Assembly: GCA_012026685.1 (NCBI GenBank)
Contig: VEOY01000001.1
Span: forward strand, 1 to 38,668
DNA from: Nitrospirota bacterium
GTDB lineage: Bacteria > Nitrospirota > Thermodesulfovibrionia > Thermodesulfovibrionales > UBA6898
Direction of reading: 5' to 3'
Length of the DNA: 38,668 nucleotides
In this document: piece after piece, positions 23,155 through 32,410 of the stretch
Layout: each line of letters opens with the position of its first letter
Position numbering within the stretch: the stretch's first letter is position 1
Notes under the pieces: model-generated
What the model was told of the DNA's origin: nothing
Seen by the model: only the letters and a program-made list of their open reading frames with translations
Database searches by the model: none
Position numbers and translations under genes: made by a program

Positions 23155-23490
23155 CTATTTTTTCTCATATCTCTGCAATGCCAGCTCCTGCGCGAGCTTC
23201 TTCAGGTCGTCCGTCAGCTTCGATATCTTGATCGACTGGTGCAGGCTGATAAAAAGGAGGAACAGCAGGCCGAAGAAGAAGAGCAACGCGGACGGATATA
23301 TCCCTCCCAGCAGATTGCTCATATACAGCAGCAGATCATACCAGATGGAGAGGACCACGATGAGCAGCCCTGTAAGGAGCCAGACCCAGGCGTATTCCTC
23401 CCTGAGCTTTCTCCGTCTGACCATCTCGATGATATAAATGAACAGCGATACCCCTATGAACACCGAAAGGATCTTCAATTGAGCTGTCAT
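23155..23490 (-). CDS. DUF2304 small membrane protein
   Basis: This 111-residue protein has three hydrophobic helices (about residues 5-20, 35-52 and 65-82) and a charged C-terminal helix (SIKISKLTDDLKKLAQELAL). The pattern RRRKLREEYAWVWLLTGL is characteristic of DUF2304. Such genes are commonly found directly after a GT2 glycosyltransferase of the polyprenyl-phosphate type, as here, where the two overlap by 4 bases. A role as partner or regulator of that membrane-associated transferase is likely, but no activity is known to me. Confidence 0.9.
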   Translation of the reverse strand: MTAQLKILSVFIGVSLFIYIIEMVRRRKLREEYAWVWLLTGLLIVVLSIWYDLLLYMSNLLGGIYPSALLFFFGLLFLLFISLHQSIKISKLTDDLKKLAQELALQRYEKK

Positions 23491-24200
23491 GCTTCCTCCT
23501 GTGGATATTTCTCCCGTAGCAGGGTCACAAAGATCGAGAGGACCATTTTGAACAGGTAGTACAGCGGCACGATACCGCTGTGCATGGATATCTTCTTGGG
23601 ACTCTGATGCATCCTGACCGGGACCTCCTTGAAACGCATACCGCTGCGATGAAGCATTATCAGTACATCGGCATCGGGAAAATCAACAGGATAGGCATCG
23701 CTCGCATAGAACTGCATGGCCCGCAGATTCAGCGCCTGAAAGCCGGATGTGGGGTCGGTGATCTTCTGACCCGTAAGAAAGGATGCGATGTTCCTGAACA
23801 GGACCATGCCTATCTTCCTGATCAGCGGCGGCCGATAGTCACTTTCACCGAGGAACCGTGACCCGATAACAACATCCACCGTTCCGGTCTGCACGTCCTT
23901 CAGGAGGATGGGGATAGAGACCGGGTCATGCTGACCGTCGGCGTCCATCTGTACAGCGCGGACATATCCTTCTTTCAGCGCATAGCGGTACCCTGTCTGG
24001 AGTGCCGCCCCGTATCCGAGATTAAAGGGCAGATCAAGTACGGTTGCCCCGGTATCGCGCGCCTCCTGTGCTGTCCCATCGAGAGAGCCGTCATTGACAA
24101 CCACAATAGGGGCGTCCGCGACAGCCTGGATGCCCCGGATAGTATGCCGGAGCCTCCCTGCCTCGTTGTAGGCCGGTATGATTATTACGAAGTCATGCAC
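23487..24200 (-). CDS. GT2 glycosyltransferase (polyprenyl-phosphate mannose/glucose synthase-like)
   Basis: This 237-residue family 2 glycosyltransferase has the N-terminal FVIIIPAYNEAGRL, nucleotide-binding VVNDGSLDGT, GYGAALQTGYRYA, the metal-binding region QMDADGQHDP and a C-terminal PTSGFQALN. It lacks the two clear C-terminal helices of the protein at 13757, although residues 208-225 are hydrophobic. It probably charges a lipid phosphate with a sugar, working with the DUF2304 membrane protein encoded immediately downstream (4-base overlap). Confidence 0.92.
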   Translation of the reverse strand: MHDFVIIIPAYNEAGRLRHTIRGIQAVADAPIVVVNDGSLDGTAQEARDTGATVLDLPFNLGYGAALQTGYRYALKEGYVRAVQMDADGQHDPVSIPILLKDVQTGTVDVVIGSRFLGESDYRPPLIRKIGMVLFRNIASFLTGQKITDPTSGFQALNLRAMQFYASDAYPVDFPDADVLIMLHRSGMRFKEVPVRMHQSPKKISMHSGIVPLYYLFKMVLSIFVTLLREKYPQEEA

Positions 24201-24242
24201 GATGCACCTGTGTCGTATTTAAGCGGATTTCCTGCTGCATTT

Positions 24243-24818
24243 TCAACCGTCGGATGTCTCTCTCTGCGCATAAACAGCATACACCCGCAGCTTGTTGTGG
24301 GTGAGGACATCCCCTGCCCGTTCGCAGGGTACCGGGAAATAACTTGCCCGGATGTCCCGGAAACCATGAAGAGTGAGATAGGATACGATGTCCGTTTCTC
24401 CCCAAAACCGGACGTGCGTACTGTCAAAAGCATACCCTTTCCTGCCGGGGAGTTCGACCATGATCCGTCCTCCATCCCTAAGCACGCGCGTCACTTCTTT
24501 CATGGCTGCGTCCGGATGTTCGAGATGTTCGAGCACGTTGCTCAGCAGGACCCCATCGAAGGAGCCTTCACGAAATGGAAGGCTGTACGCGTCTGCGCAG
24601 AGGCATTGGCGTCCCCTGCCGGCACAGTACGACACGTTGTCCATATCCCGATCAACGCCCACTGCATCACGGTATATCTCCAGGAATTCCCCGATGCCGG
24701 AGCCGATATCGAGCACCCTGCCGTTGAAAAAGCGGCGGACCGGCAGGAAAAAGAGCCTTCGCAGGAGCAGCCGCGCCCAGCCCCTGTCCCGGAGGTACGC
24801 GGCATATTCAGACCTCAT
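24243..24818 (-). CDS. SAM-dependent methyltransferase (class I)
   Basis: This 191-residue protein has SAM motif I RVLDIGSGIGEFLEIY at about residues 35-50, an acidic residue in AVGVDRDMDN, the VLEHLEHPDAAMKEV block and motif III VLRDGGRIMVELPG. The start at 24818 has GGAAGG 6 bases upstream and overlaps the preceding glycosyltransferase by 11 bases. A longer in-frame form starting at 24983 would lie mostly inside that gene and is rejected. It probably methylates a sugar hydroxyl or the growing glycan, given its surroundings; the substrate is unknown. Confidence 0.9.
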   Translation of the reverse strand: MRSEYAAYLRDRGWARLLLRRLFFLPVRRFFNGRVLDIGSGIGEFLEIYRDAVGVDRDMDNVSYCAGRGRQCLCADAYSLPFREGSFDGVLLSNVLEHLEHPDAAMKEVTRVLRDGGRIMVELPGRKGYAFDSTHVRFWGETDIVSYLTLHGFRDIRASYFPVPCERAGDVLTHNKLRVYAVYAQRETSDG

Positions 24819-26007
24819 ACGCCGCCTTCCGGTACAGATCGAGATAGCGGGGTGCAATGCTTTCGATTCCGTAACCGCTCCTGATCGTTTCAGCGGCGTT
24901 CGCTGCAAGGTTCCGCCGCAGGAGCTCATCATCGAGGAGTTCGAGGATCGCCTTGCCGAGTTCCTGCTGATCGCCGGGGGCAACCAGGAGACCGTTTTCG
25001 CGGTCCTTCACGATATCGGTCACACCGCCTATCCGCGAAGCTATCACCGGCAGGCTGCAGGCCATGGCTTCAAGCAGCGCGTTCGGCAATCCTTCCTTGC
25101 CGGAAGGAAAGACGAAAATGTCAGTTATATGCAGATAATCGAGGATATTCGGCACAAAGTTCCTGAAGACAACGCGGTCCTGAATGCCGAGCGACCGTGC
25201 CATGTTCTCGAGCCCTGCCTTCATCTCGCCCTGGCCGAGGACGATCAGAACCACGTCGCTGCGGCGCCTCAGAACTTCGGCCATGGCCCCGAGCAGCACG
25301 TCGACCCGTTTCCTCTTAACAAGCCTGCCGGAAAAGGTCAGTGCCCGGTCAGCAGAGTCAATGCCGAGCCCTTTCTTCAGACGTTCACGGGCGTCCGGGT
25401 CATGAAGCGGATGGAATTGCCCGGGCAGTATGAAATTGGGGATCTCGTGGATCACGGCCGGGTCGAAGCCATCCTTAAGGAGATCATCCCTGATCTCGGA
25501 ACTGATGGCGACAAATGCGTCGACCCTCCGGAGAATGCGGATGAAGATGTCGCCGAGAAAGAGATAAGCCCCGCGGAACGAGCCTGCTTCGATCTTCATT
25601 TTCGCCCCCGCCACCTTTGCCACGATCTTCTTGCGCATGAGCTTGAGAGGCATCACACTGAAAATGAGCGGAAGGCTTGCCCCGTGGAAATGGACAAGGT
25701 CATATTCGTTCCGGTACCGGAAGAGGGCCAGCAGGAGATTCAGACAAAAGCTCAGGGAGATCAGCATATTGCCGAGCGTCTTCTCCTCGAGGTCATGCTT
25801 CCGGGAACCGAAGGCAGGCAAGCGCCTCACCTCGATGTCCTGCGCAGGCTCCCAGTCAGGCAACCCGGGGATGTTCCTGCAGATAACGAACAGGCGGACC
25901 CCGGCGGCATGAAGTTTTTCGGTCAGCGCCACTGCCTGCCTGCCGACGCCGCCGAGGTGCGGGTGGTAAAGGGGCGAAACGACGCAGACCCTCGGCAGCT
26001 TATCCAT
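24808..26007 (-). CDS. GT4 glycosyltransferase
   Basis: This 399-residue GT-B fold enzyme starts MDKLPRVCVVSPLYHPHLGG, with the acceptor-domain loop HLGGVGRQA. The C-terminal donor domain has FSGRLVKRKRVDVLL, VLIVLGQGEMK and the E-x7-E motif in EGLPNALLEAMACSLPVIAS. It transfers a sugar from a nucleotide donor with retention. The ATG at 26007 overlaps the asnB stop by 8 bases, so the two are translationally linked. Confidence 0.93.
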   Translation of the reverse strand: MDKLPRVCVVSPLYHPHLGGVGRQAVALTEKLHAAGVRLFVICRNIPGLPDWEPAQDIEVRRLPAFGSRKHDLEEKTLGNMLISLSFCLNLLLALFRYRNEYDLVHFHGASLPLIFSVMPLKLMRKKIVAKVAGAKMKIEAGSFRGAYLFLGDIFIRILRRVDAFVAISSEIRDDLLKDGFDPAVIHEIPNFILPGQFHPLHDPDARERLKKGLGIDSADRALTFSGRLVKRKRVDVLLGAMAEVLRRRSDVVLIVLGQGEMKAGLENMARSLGIQDRVVFRNFVPNILDYLHITDIFVFPSGKEGLPNALLEAMACSLPVIASRIGGVTDIVKDRENGLLVAPGDQQELGKAILELLDDELLRRNLAANAAETIRSGYGIESIAPRYLDLYRKAAYEV

Positions 26008-27886
26008 CGATGAACATCCGGTGCCAGAGTTCGAGCATAAGCAGGTTCCAGATATGGTTCTGCCAGTTCCATCTGCCCGAGACATGCTCGTCGAGGATCA
26101 TTCTTACCCGTTCCTGCCGGAAATAGCCGCGATCCATTGCCCGCCCGCTCATAAGGACATCATATGCCATATCCTTCAATTCGCCCCTGAACCATGCATC
26201 GAGAGGCACGGTGAACCCCTGCTTCGGTCTTGAAAGGACCGTATCAGGAAGGATGCCCCTGAACGCCTTCTTCAGGATGTATTTCGTTGCCCTTCCCCTC
26301 AGCTTCAGGTCCACGGGGATCCGGGCCGCAAACTCCATGAACCGGTGATCGAGAAAGGGAGAGCGCGCCTCAAGAGAGTGCGCCATGGAGGCAACATCGA
26401 CCTTGACGAGGAGGTCATCCGGAAGGTACATCATCGTGTCAGCGTAGAGGGCTCTGTCAAGCATATGGTCTGCGTCGGCCTCCCTGAAGTGCCGGTCAAG
26501 AAGTGCGTAGGGATCATGCCCGGCCACCGCTCCGGCGAACTCCTGGGTGTAAAGGCCTGATTTCATTTCGGGAGTAAAATGGCTCAGCCAGTGGGCATTG
26601 CGCAGAAAAGGTCCAAGAGGATATTCCTGCAGAAACCGTTTGAGCTTCCAGACATAGCTCATGGAGCTGCGCCGGTGAGGCAGCAGCATCAGGACTGAGA
26701 GCATGGCCTTTGCAGCAGGCGCAGGCACGAACCGCCCAAGCCTGTCCGCAAAAGCGTTGGCCGCATAACGCTCATAACCGGCGAAATTCTCGTCTCCGCC
26801 GTCTCCGTTCAGCACCACGGTGACATGCTCCTTTGCCAGCCGCGAAACGTGGTAGGTAGGGATGGCGGATGCATCGGCAAACGGCTCGTTATAATGCCAG
26901 ACGATCTTATCGAGGATATCGCGCACGTCAGGTTCAACCATGAATTCGGTATGTTCGGTGCCGAACCGTTCAGCAATTACCCTCGCATATTTCAGCTCAT
27001 TGTAATCCTTTTCGCCAAAGCCGACGGCAAAGGTCCTGACCGGTCCCGAAGCCTCACGGGCCATGAGAGCCACCACGGCGCTCGAATCAATGCCGCCGCT
27101 CAGGAACGCCCCGAGCGGGACATCGCTCACCATCCTGGCCCTGACCGCCTCTGTGAGCCTCCTGACGATCTCCTGACCGGTCTCCTCTTCGGACATCGGG
27201 TGCTTCGGCAGATAGGAAAGTTTCCAGTACCGCATCACCTCCGCACGGCCGTCCCTGAGCGTCATGACATGCGCAGGCGGCAGTTTCCGGATGCCCTCGA
27301 ACGCGGTCCAGGGAGACGGGACATCCTGATACGTCAGATAGTGGTGGATCGCCACTCGGTCCGGCTTCGTCTCTGCCGAGTCATCGCAGAGGACGGCCTT
27401 GATCTCCGACCCGAAGATGAAAGCGTCCGGGGTGTGGCGGTAATACAGCGGCTTCTTTCCCGTCCGGTCACGCGCAAGAAAAAGCGTTCTGACGCGGGTG
27501 TCCCATATGGCAAAGGCGAACATGCCGTTCAGCCGCCGGACGCAGTCGATCCCGGATTCCTCATAGAGATGCAGGATCGTCTCCGTATCGCTCCGGGACC
27601 GGAAGACATGACCCCTGGCGACCAGTTCTTCCCTGAGCAGGGGAAAGTTGTAGATCTCGCCGTTGAAGACGATCAGGATCGTGCCGTCCTCGTTGCGCAT
27701 CGGCTGATGGCCTGCCGTGGACAGGTCGATGATCGACAGGCGGCGGTGGCCAAGACCGATGCTGCCGCTCACCCAGATGCCTTCATCGTCCGGCCCGCGG
27801 TGGATGAGCGCGTTTGTCATACGTCGCATCAGTTCTCCGCTGACCGGCTCGCCGTTGAATGTGATCTTACCGCAGATGCCGCACAT
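26000..27886 (-). CDS. asnB: Glutamine-hydrolysing asparagine synthase-type amidotransferase
   Basis: This 628-residue protein has the class II glutaminase nucleophile at Cys2 (MCGICGKITF), the glutamine-binding RNEDGTILIVFNGEIYN and the synthetase ATP site FLSGGIDSSAVVAL (about residues 261-274), followed by ARSPFLDHRFMEFAARIP. All key residues look intact. In free metabolism it makes asparagine. Inside glycan clusters, such enzymes are often thought to amidate uronic acids of the polysaccharide (compare WbpS), which would fit the wbp-like uronate pathway in region 3. The start follows 95 bases of GC-rich non-coding sequence, an unusually large gap for this locus, so transcription may also begin there. 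Confidence 0.94.
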   Translation of the reverse strand: MCGICGKITFNGEPVSGELMRRMTNALIHRGPDDEGIWVSGSIGLGHRRLSIIDLSTAGHQPMRNEDGTILIVFNGEIYNFPLLREELVARGHVFRSRSDTETILHLYEESGIDCVRRLNGMFAFAIWDTRVRTLFLARDRTGKKPLYYRHTPDAFIFGSEIKAVLCDDSAETKPDRVAIHHYLTYQDVPSPWTAFEGIRKLPPAHVMTLRDGRAEVMRYWKLSYLPKHPMSEEETGQEIVRRLTEAVRARMVSDVPLGAFLSGGIDSSAVVALMAREASGPVRTFAVGFGEKDYNELKYARVIAERFGTEHTEFMVEPDVRDILDKIVWHYNEPFADASAIPTYHVSRLAKEHVTVVLNGDGGDENFAGYERYAANAFADRLGRFVPAPAAKAMLSVLMLLPHRRSSMSYVWKLKRFLQEYPLGPFLRNAHWLSHFTPEMKSGLYTQEFAGAVAGHDPYALLDRHFREADADHMLDRALYADTMMYLPDDLLVKVDVASMAHSLEARSPFLDHRFMEFAARIPVDLKLRGRATKYILKKAFRGILPDTVLSRPKQGFTVPLDAWFRGELKDMAYDVLMSGRAMDRGYFRQERVRMILDEHVSGRWNWQNHIWNLLMLELWHRMFIDG

Positions 27887-27981
27887 GTTTCATCGTCTCA
27901 CAAAGCATCCCTGAGCCCGTCGAGCGCATTTCGCCGGACCCGCCGCCCGCTTGCAGGGCCGATGCCAGGGCGTTCATGAAG

Positions 27982-28824
27982 TTACTTGACCGCAAGCAGC
28001 TTGATCCCGAGCACCAATTTGAACGGCGGCAGGGACGCCAGGCTTCTGCCCAGTCCGCGCGGCAGCCTGTCCAGCAGGGCTTCGACCAGACGGACCGGCC
28101 ATGCCGGAACGGCGATATAGCGGCCCTTCGCGCCGATCAAGAGCCGGCTTCGTGAAAACCCGGCTTTTCGGAAGATACACACCAGTTCCGTTACCGTGTA
28201 TTCCCTGATATGGAACCCGGTCGCGACCTCATCAAAATATCCCGATATGTCATGAGGGCCGTACAGACGGTTCGGCGTGACGCAGAGATACATACCCCCG
28301 GGAACCAGGGCGTTGCAGACATCGCGCACCTGCTCACCCGCATCTTCGGGATGAAGATGTTCCAGCACCTGATTGCTGTAAGCCATGTCGACGCTTCCCG
28401 GCGGCAGGGGGACACCGCACCCGTCAGAGAGGATGAACGTACAGTTCGCCGGAAGGCGAACACCCTCGGCAGCGCGCCCTGAAACGTCAACCGCATATAC
28501 TTCTTTCACCTGTTCCGCGATCTCCACCGACAGGCTGCAGTCTCCCGGACCGATCTCCAGGAACCTGGACTGCGGGCGCAAGAACCTCGCGAGCAGCATC
28601 TTCTGTTCCCGGACAGAGGTCTTTCTGCTGACTGCATCTCCCGGTCTTAATTGCTTGTCGCGAAATACGCGCTCATACCATTCATCATATGCAGCGCGGT
28701 ATTCTTCCTTTCTCCGGCTTCGGTCGGCATGCCGCAGCCGTGACGCAAGTTCTTTTTCTATTTCATATGCCTGTCTGAGCTGACCGGCTGTCCTGCGTTC
28801 TCCGGCAGGGATCTTTTTCACCAT
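27982..28824 (-). CDS. SAM-dependent methyltransferase
   Basis: This 280-residue protein has a basic, helical N-terminal region of about 85 residues followed by a class I methyltransferase domain: RFLEIGPGDCSLSVEIA (motif I, about residue 90), VYAVDVSGRA, SVDMAYSNQVLEHLHPED and LVPGGMYLCVTPN. The C-terminal part ends in a basic, hydrophobic stretch (PRGLGRSLASLPPFKLVLG) that could touch the membrane. It lies 21 bases after the GT4 gene upstream. The likely substrate is a glycan or sugar nucleotide. Confidence 0.9.
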   Translation of the reverse strand: MVKKIPAGERRTAGQLRQAYEIEKELASRLRHADRSRRKEEYRAAYDEWYERVFRDKQLRPGDAVSRKTSVREQKMLLARFLRPQSRFLEIGPGDCSLSVEIAEQVKEVYAVDVSGRAAEGVRLPANCTFILSDGCGVPLPPGSVDMAYSNQVLEHLHPEDAGEQVRDVCNALVPGGMYLCVTPNRLYGPHDISGYFDEVATGFHIREYTVTELVCIFRKAGFSRSRLLIGAKGRYIAVPAWPVRLVEALLDRLPRGLGRSLASLPPFKLVLGIKLLAVK

Positions 28825-28845
28825 GCCATGTGACTCCGCCTTCGG

Positions 28846-29991
28846 CTATACATGCATGACATCCCGGTATTTCTGCGCGATGGTCCCGGCAGAAAGGTCA
28901 TTGAGCTTTGCCGAGGCATGAGCGGCAAACAGCCGCCCCTCTTCCGGATGGGTCAGGAGCCGGTACATTGCCTCTGTAAGAGCACTCTCATCGCCCGGCA
29001 AGACGAGCAATCCGCTCGCACCATGTTCGACAATGTCCTCGATCCCGTCGTATGCCCTTGTTGCTATGACCGGGACGCCGCACGCCATGGCTTCGACGAT
29101 GACCATGCCGAACCCCTCGTACAGAGAGGGGACGACGACCATCGTCGCATGCCTCATATATTTCCAGGGGTTCTCCACATACCCGGCGAAAAATACATCA
29201 TCCGAAATGCCGAGTTCTCCGGCCAATATTCTGAGGGCATCTTCTTCTTTGCCTTCACCCAGAATGACGAGGCGCGCGTCGTGTTTAGCCTTCAGCCCTG
29301 CAAACGACCGCATAAGGCAGTCGAACCCTTTTTCCTTCGACAGCCTGCCTGCCGACAATATCACGGGAACGTCCCCGGCAAACAGTGCCCCGGGCACTGC
29401 TTCCCCGGAAAGAGCCTGTATCTTCTGCACATCGACCGGATTCGGCACCACGTGTACCAGCGAAGCGTCAATCCGGAAAAGGCTTGCCAGATCATCACGC
29501 ACGCCCTTTGAAACGGCAATGATCGCGTCAGCCCCGCCATAGGTGAGCAGCGCCAGCCTTTTCAGGACCTTCTCCCGGTAGCTTTCAGCGTATCTTTCCA
29601 TATGGCTGACCAGGAGGGTGTGGACCGTCAGCACGACCCTGGTGTGTACTCCGGAGAACCGCCTGCCCATGATGCACGCGACATTCAGGTAGTCCATGAA
29701 ACTCACGATCGTTCCGGGACGCTCCTGCCGTATGATCCTTGCCAGGAGAAATACAAGCCTGATTAATTTGAACAGGGAACGTACCGCGTTGCCGCCTTCC
29801 TGAAGATCAAGATATGTCACCCCGATATTCGGCCGCTGGACCTGCACCGTTTCTCTCCTGAGCAGGACCAGCAGTACCCGCATGTCCCCGGCTGTCGCAA
29901 ATGCTTCGATGAGCGTTGCCGCGACTTTTTCGGCGCCTCCTCCTTTCAGGGAAGGGGCAACGAGCATGATCTTCTTCTTTTCTACCGGCAT
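28846..29991 (-). CDS. GT4 glycosyltransferase
   Basis: This 381-residue GT-B glycosyltransferase begins MLVAPSLKGGGAEKVAATLI, the glycine-rich loop typical of GT4. It has ILSAGRLSKEKGFDCLM and LVILGEGKEEDAL in the donor domain, and the E-x7-E motif EGFGMVIVEAMACGVPVIA. It probably adds one residue to the glycan in the cytoplasm. It starts 10 bases inside the upstream fusion gene, so expression is coupled. Confidence 0.93.
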   Translation of the reverse strand: MPVEKKKIMLVAPSLKGGGAEKVAATLIEAFATAGDMRVLLVLLRRETVQVQRPNIGVTYLDLQEGGNAVRSLFKLIRLVFLLARIIRQERPGTIVSFMDYLNVACIMGRRFSGVHTRVVLTVHTLLVSHMERYAESYREKVLKRLALLTYGGADAIIAVSKGVRDDLASLFRIDASLVHVVPNPVDVQKIQALSGEAVPGALFAGDVPVILSAGRLSKEKGFDCLMRSFAGLKAKHDARLVILGEGKEEDALRILAGELGISDDVFFAGYVENPWKYMRHATMVVVPSLYEGFGMVIVEAMACGVPVIATRAYDGIEDIVEHGASGLLVLPGDESALTEAMYRLLTHPEEGRLFAAHASAKLNDLSAGTIAQKYRDVMHV

Positions 29992-31562
29992 TGGACAAGA
30001 CAGGCGACGGAGTCAGGGAACAGTCGGGCACAGAGCCGGGGGGAAAGCCTGAACACATACGCCGCAGCTGAAAAGACCATTCTTTCCTTCAGGCCCGTTT
30101 TCCGGTGGTATCCTTCGGAGAGATAGAACTCAAAGACGTTGGTAAAGTCGCACCGCACCATAGCGCCGATGCTTTCCAGCTGTCTTCTGAGAGTACCGAA
30201 GCTGTAGAAGTTCAGATGCCCGACCTTCCGGAAGATGTCGCGTCTGAGTCCTCCCATCTTGATAAGATTCAGCAGATTGTAATACAGGTTGTTCTCCATC
30301 GGCACTTTAAAGATGACGTACTTCGCTATCCGCTTCAACTCCCTGAGCGCTGCCGGGACATCCGACACATGCTCCAGGACATCGACCATCAGGACAAGAT
30401 CGAACTCCTTGTCCCTGAACAGAGTCTTCTCAATGCTGCCCTCAACCACGGATTCAAGGTCGGGATTATTTTCCTGCTGCCTGCGCAGCATTTCAACGGA
30501 CAGATCGACCGCATGCTTTTCCACGGTTATGTTGCTCGCCCTGATGTGGTCGGATATCTCCTTCAGATACAGTCCTGCGCCGCCTCCGACATCCAGTATC
30601 CTGACTCCCGCATGCCCGGACCTCTGCAGGAACAGGTCCACGAGCGGGACCAGTTTCGTTATTTTCCACGGTACGTCCTCTGCGTCCAGCGTCGGATTAT
30701 TCGCGATATAGGCGCCCGAAGCATACATATTCTCTTGTCGGTCACCGGGCCGTTTTGCGCACTTTTTCGTCAGGACCGGCCTTCTCTTCATCAGCTCCGT
30801 GCCGACCTCCGCATATTTTTTTGCCTGTTCCCATACGCGTATCCCGTTCAACGAGCCGGTCGGGAATACGTACAAATAGGGAGGAGGCACCACTTTGCCT
30901 GCCCTGATGTTTTCCTCAGAGTTCATGCCCCTGTATTCCCGGGCCCTCGACAGGGGATCAGGCTCCCGGGTCAGATCCAGATGACGGGCAATGATCTTTC
31001 TTGACGGGTTGGATATCCGGTATCCCGCCTTGCCAAGTTCGTATGCGATCCTGCTGTCGCAGCCGGGCACGCCCAGACGAAAGCCGGCAGACATGTTCTT
31101 CAGCGACACCGGAGTCCTGAAAATCCACGCATCCTGCGTCCCCTGCCCGTACACCGGAGGGATCATCTTCAGGCTGCCGTCTTTTTGAATATCATGACGG
31201 GTCAGCGCAAATATTCTCCCCGTCAAATCGACACCCCTCAGATGCCGCAGACTTTCATCAAAATATATGTCCGCGTTTGCCAGTACCCAGGTCCCGCCGT
31301 TGTCGTGCTGATTTGCATATTGAAAGGCCCTCTCGTACGTCAGCCGTTCACGGATGACCGTCAGGACGATCTTGTCCGGGTTTCCAAAACGCGAGAGGTC
31401 AGGCATATCCTCGGTCAGGAGATGGATCCTGCCGATATGCCGGTTCTCGAGATTCTGCCGGAGGCAGGCGTCCAGCTCTTTCTGACGGTCCTCATGGCCG
31501 CAGGTAAAATACTGGACGATCAGCTGGACGCCGGCGGATATTTCAGGGGGGATCAATGGCAT
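29982..31562 (-). CDS. Two-domain protein: GT-A-like N terminus fused to a SAM methyltransferase
   Basis: This 526-residue protein has two parts. Residues about 10-230 look like a GT-A-type nucleotide-sugar transferase with a metal-binding NADIYFD (about 96-102), preceded by TYERAFQYANQ and followed by RIFALTRHDI. From about residue 310 a class I methyltransferase follows: RILDVGGGAGLYLKEI, AVDLSVEML, LVLMVDVLEHVSDVPAALRE. The fusion suggests that sugar transfer and methylation are done by one chain, for example adding and capping a residue. I see no known named family for the combination. No clear ribosome site precedes the ATG at 31562. The 49 bases before it, down to the TylF-like gene, hold nothing else. 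Confidence 0.85.
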   Translation of the reverse strand: MPLIPPEISAGVQLIVQYFTCGHEDRQKELDACLRQNLENRHIGRIHLLTEDMPDLSRFGNPDKIVLTVIRERLTYERAFQYANQHDNGGTWVLANADIYFDESLRHLRGVDLTGRIFALTRHDIQKDGSLKMIPPVYGQGTQDAWIFRTPVSLKNMSAGFRLGVPGCDSRIAYELGKAGYRISNPSRKIIARHLDLTREPDPLSRAREYRGMNSEENIRAGKVVPPPYLYVFPTGSLNGIRVWEQAKKYAEVGTELMKRRPVLTKKCAKRPGDRQENMYASGAYIANNPTLDAEDVPWKITKLVPLVDLFLQRSGHAGVRILDVGGGAGLYLKEISDHIRASNITVEKHAVDLSVEMLRRQQENNPDLESVVEGSIEKTLFRDKEFDLVLMVDVLEHVSDVPAALRELKRIAKYVIFKVPMENNLYYNLLNLIKMGGLRRDIFRKVGHLNFYSFGTLRRQLESIGAMVRCDFTNVFEFYLSEGYHRKTGLKERMVFSAAAYVFRLSPRLCARLFPDSVACLVQCR

Positions 31563-31611
31563 GCGACAGGCATAATTCAGACAGTTCAGGTATGCACGTC
31601 TTCGGCATCGG

Positions 31612-32403
31612 TCACGGCTTTATCCAGTATCTCGCTTCGGCATCGATGTGGTTCAGATATGCAGCGATCCTTCTCTGCTCCATGAATTCGTCGACAGCTT
31701 TTCTGCAGCCGTCATACGCACCATAGTCATCAATGATGACAAACCCGCCGCTTACCACCTTGTCATACAGGTAGTCCAGACATATCTTTGTAGATGCATA
31801 CCAGTCTCCGTCGAGCCTCAGGATCGCTGTTTCCCCGATGGATGCGGCATCACCCGGCAGGGTATCCTGAAACCACCCCTGATGATAGTGCAGGTAATCA
31901 GGAGCGTAACCGATCTTCCTTTCCAGAAGATCCCTGTTCCCCTCCAGCGTCCCCGGGCCGCCGAAGGCATCATAGAAGCCTTTCAGGGGTCTCAGACTGC
32001 CGTCACCTGTTCCGGATGCCCACTTGGCGGCTTCCCTGACAGCCCTCTCGCCGTCCACTGATCTGTCAGGTTCGCAGATATCCTGAAACGAGTCAAACAG
32101 ATGAATGTGCCTCCGCCCGGCACTGAATTCCATGTTGGCAAGGGCCATGGTCGCGACCGCTCCGCCTTTCCAGACGCCGCATTCGACAAAGCATCCCGGT
32201 ATATCATGCTTCTCACAAAAAACGGCCTGATCGTACAACGACATCAGTCTTTCCGGTGAAAGCATGGTATAAGGCCGCACCCGCTGAACCACCTCGCTGA
32301 TCTTTTCATCCGCGAGGGAAGAACAGACGGCAGGGCCGGCGCTCTTCTTTATCAGGCTGTATCCGAGCCGGTCAACTATACTGACAATGAACTGTCTTAC
32401 CAT
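31612..32403 (-). CDS. TylF/MycF-family O-methyltransferase
   Basis: This 263-residue protein resembles macrocin-type sugar O-methyltransferases (TylF). It has GCFVECGVWKGGAVATMAL for SAM binding (about residue 70), HLFDSFQDI, the metal-binding region ILRLDGDWYASTKICLDYLY and VIIDDYGAYDGCRKAVDEF. TylF enzymes methylate hydroxyls of deoxysugars on macrolides; homologues in surface-glycan loci methylate glycan residues. It lies 7 bases after the GT4 gene upstream, consistent with one transcript. Confidence 0.92.
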   Translation of the reverse strand: MVRQFIVSIVDRLGYSLIKKSAGPAVCSSLADEKISEVVQRVRPYTMLSPERLMSLYDQAVFCEKHDIPGCFVECGVWKGGAVATMALANMEFSAGRRHIHLFDSFQDICEPDRSVDGERAVREAAKWASGTGDGSLRPLKGFYDAFGGPGTLEGNRDLLERKIGYAPDYLHYHQGWFQDTLPGDAASIGETAILRLDGDWYASTKICLDYLYDKVVSGGFVIIDDYGAYDGCRKAVDEFMEQRRIAAYLNHIDAEARYWIKP

Positions 32404-32410
32404 GTCCGCC

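Noticed and set aside
24243-24983. Longer form of the methyltransferase starting at 24983
   Set aside because: The extra 55 residues lie inside the upstream glycosyltransferase gene in another frame, are low in complexity, and a good ribosome site precedes the ATG at 24818.
27887-27981. A 36-codon frame (MNALASALQAGGG...) in the gap before asnB
   Set aside because: Its composition reflects GC-rich spacer DNA, it has no recognisable motif and no good ribosome site.
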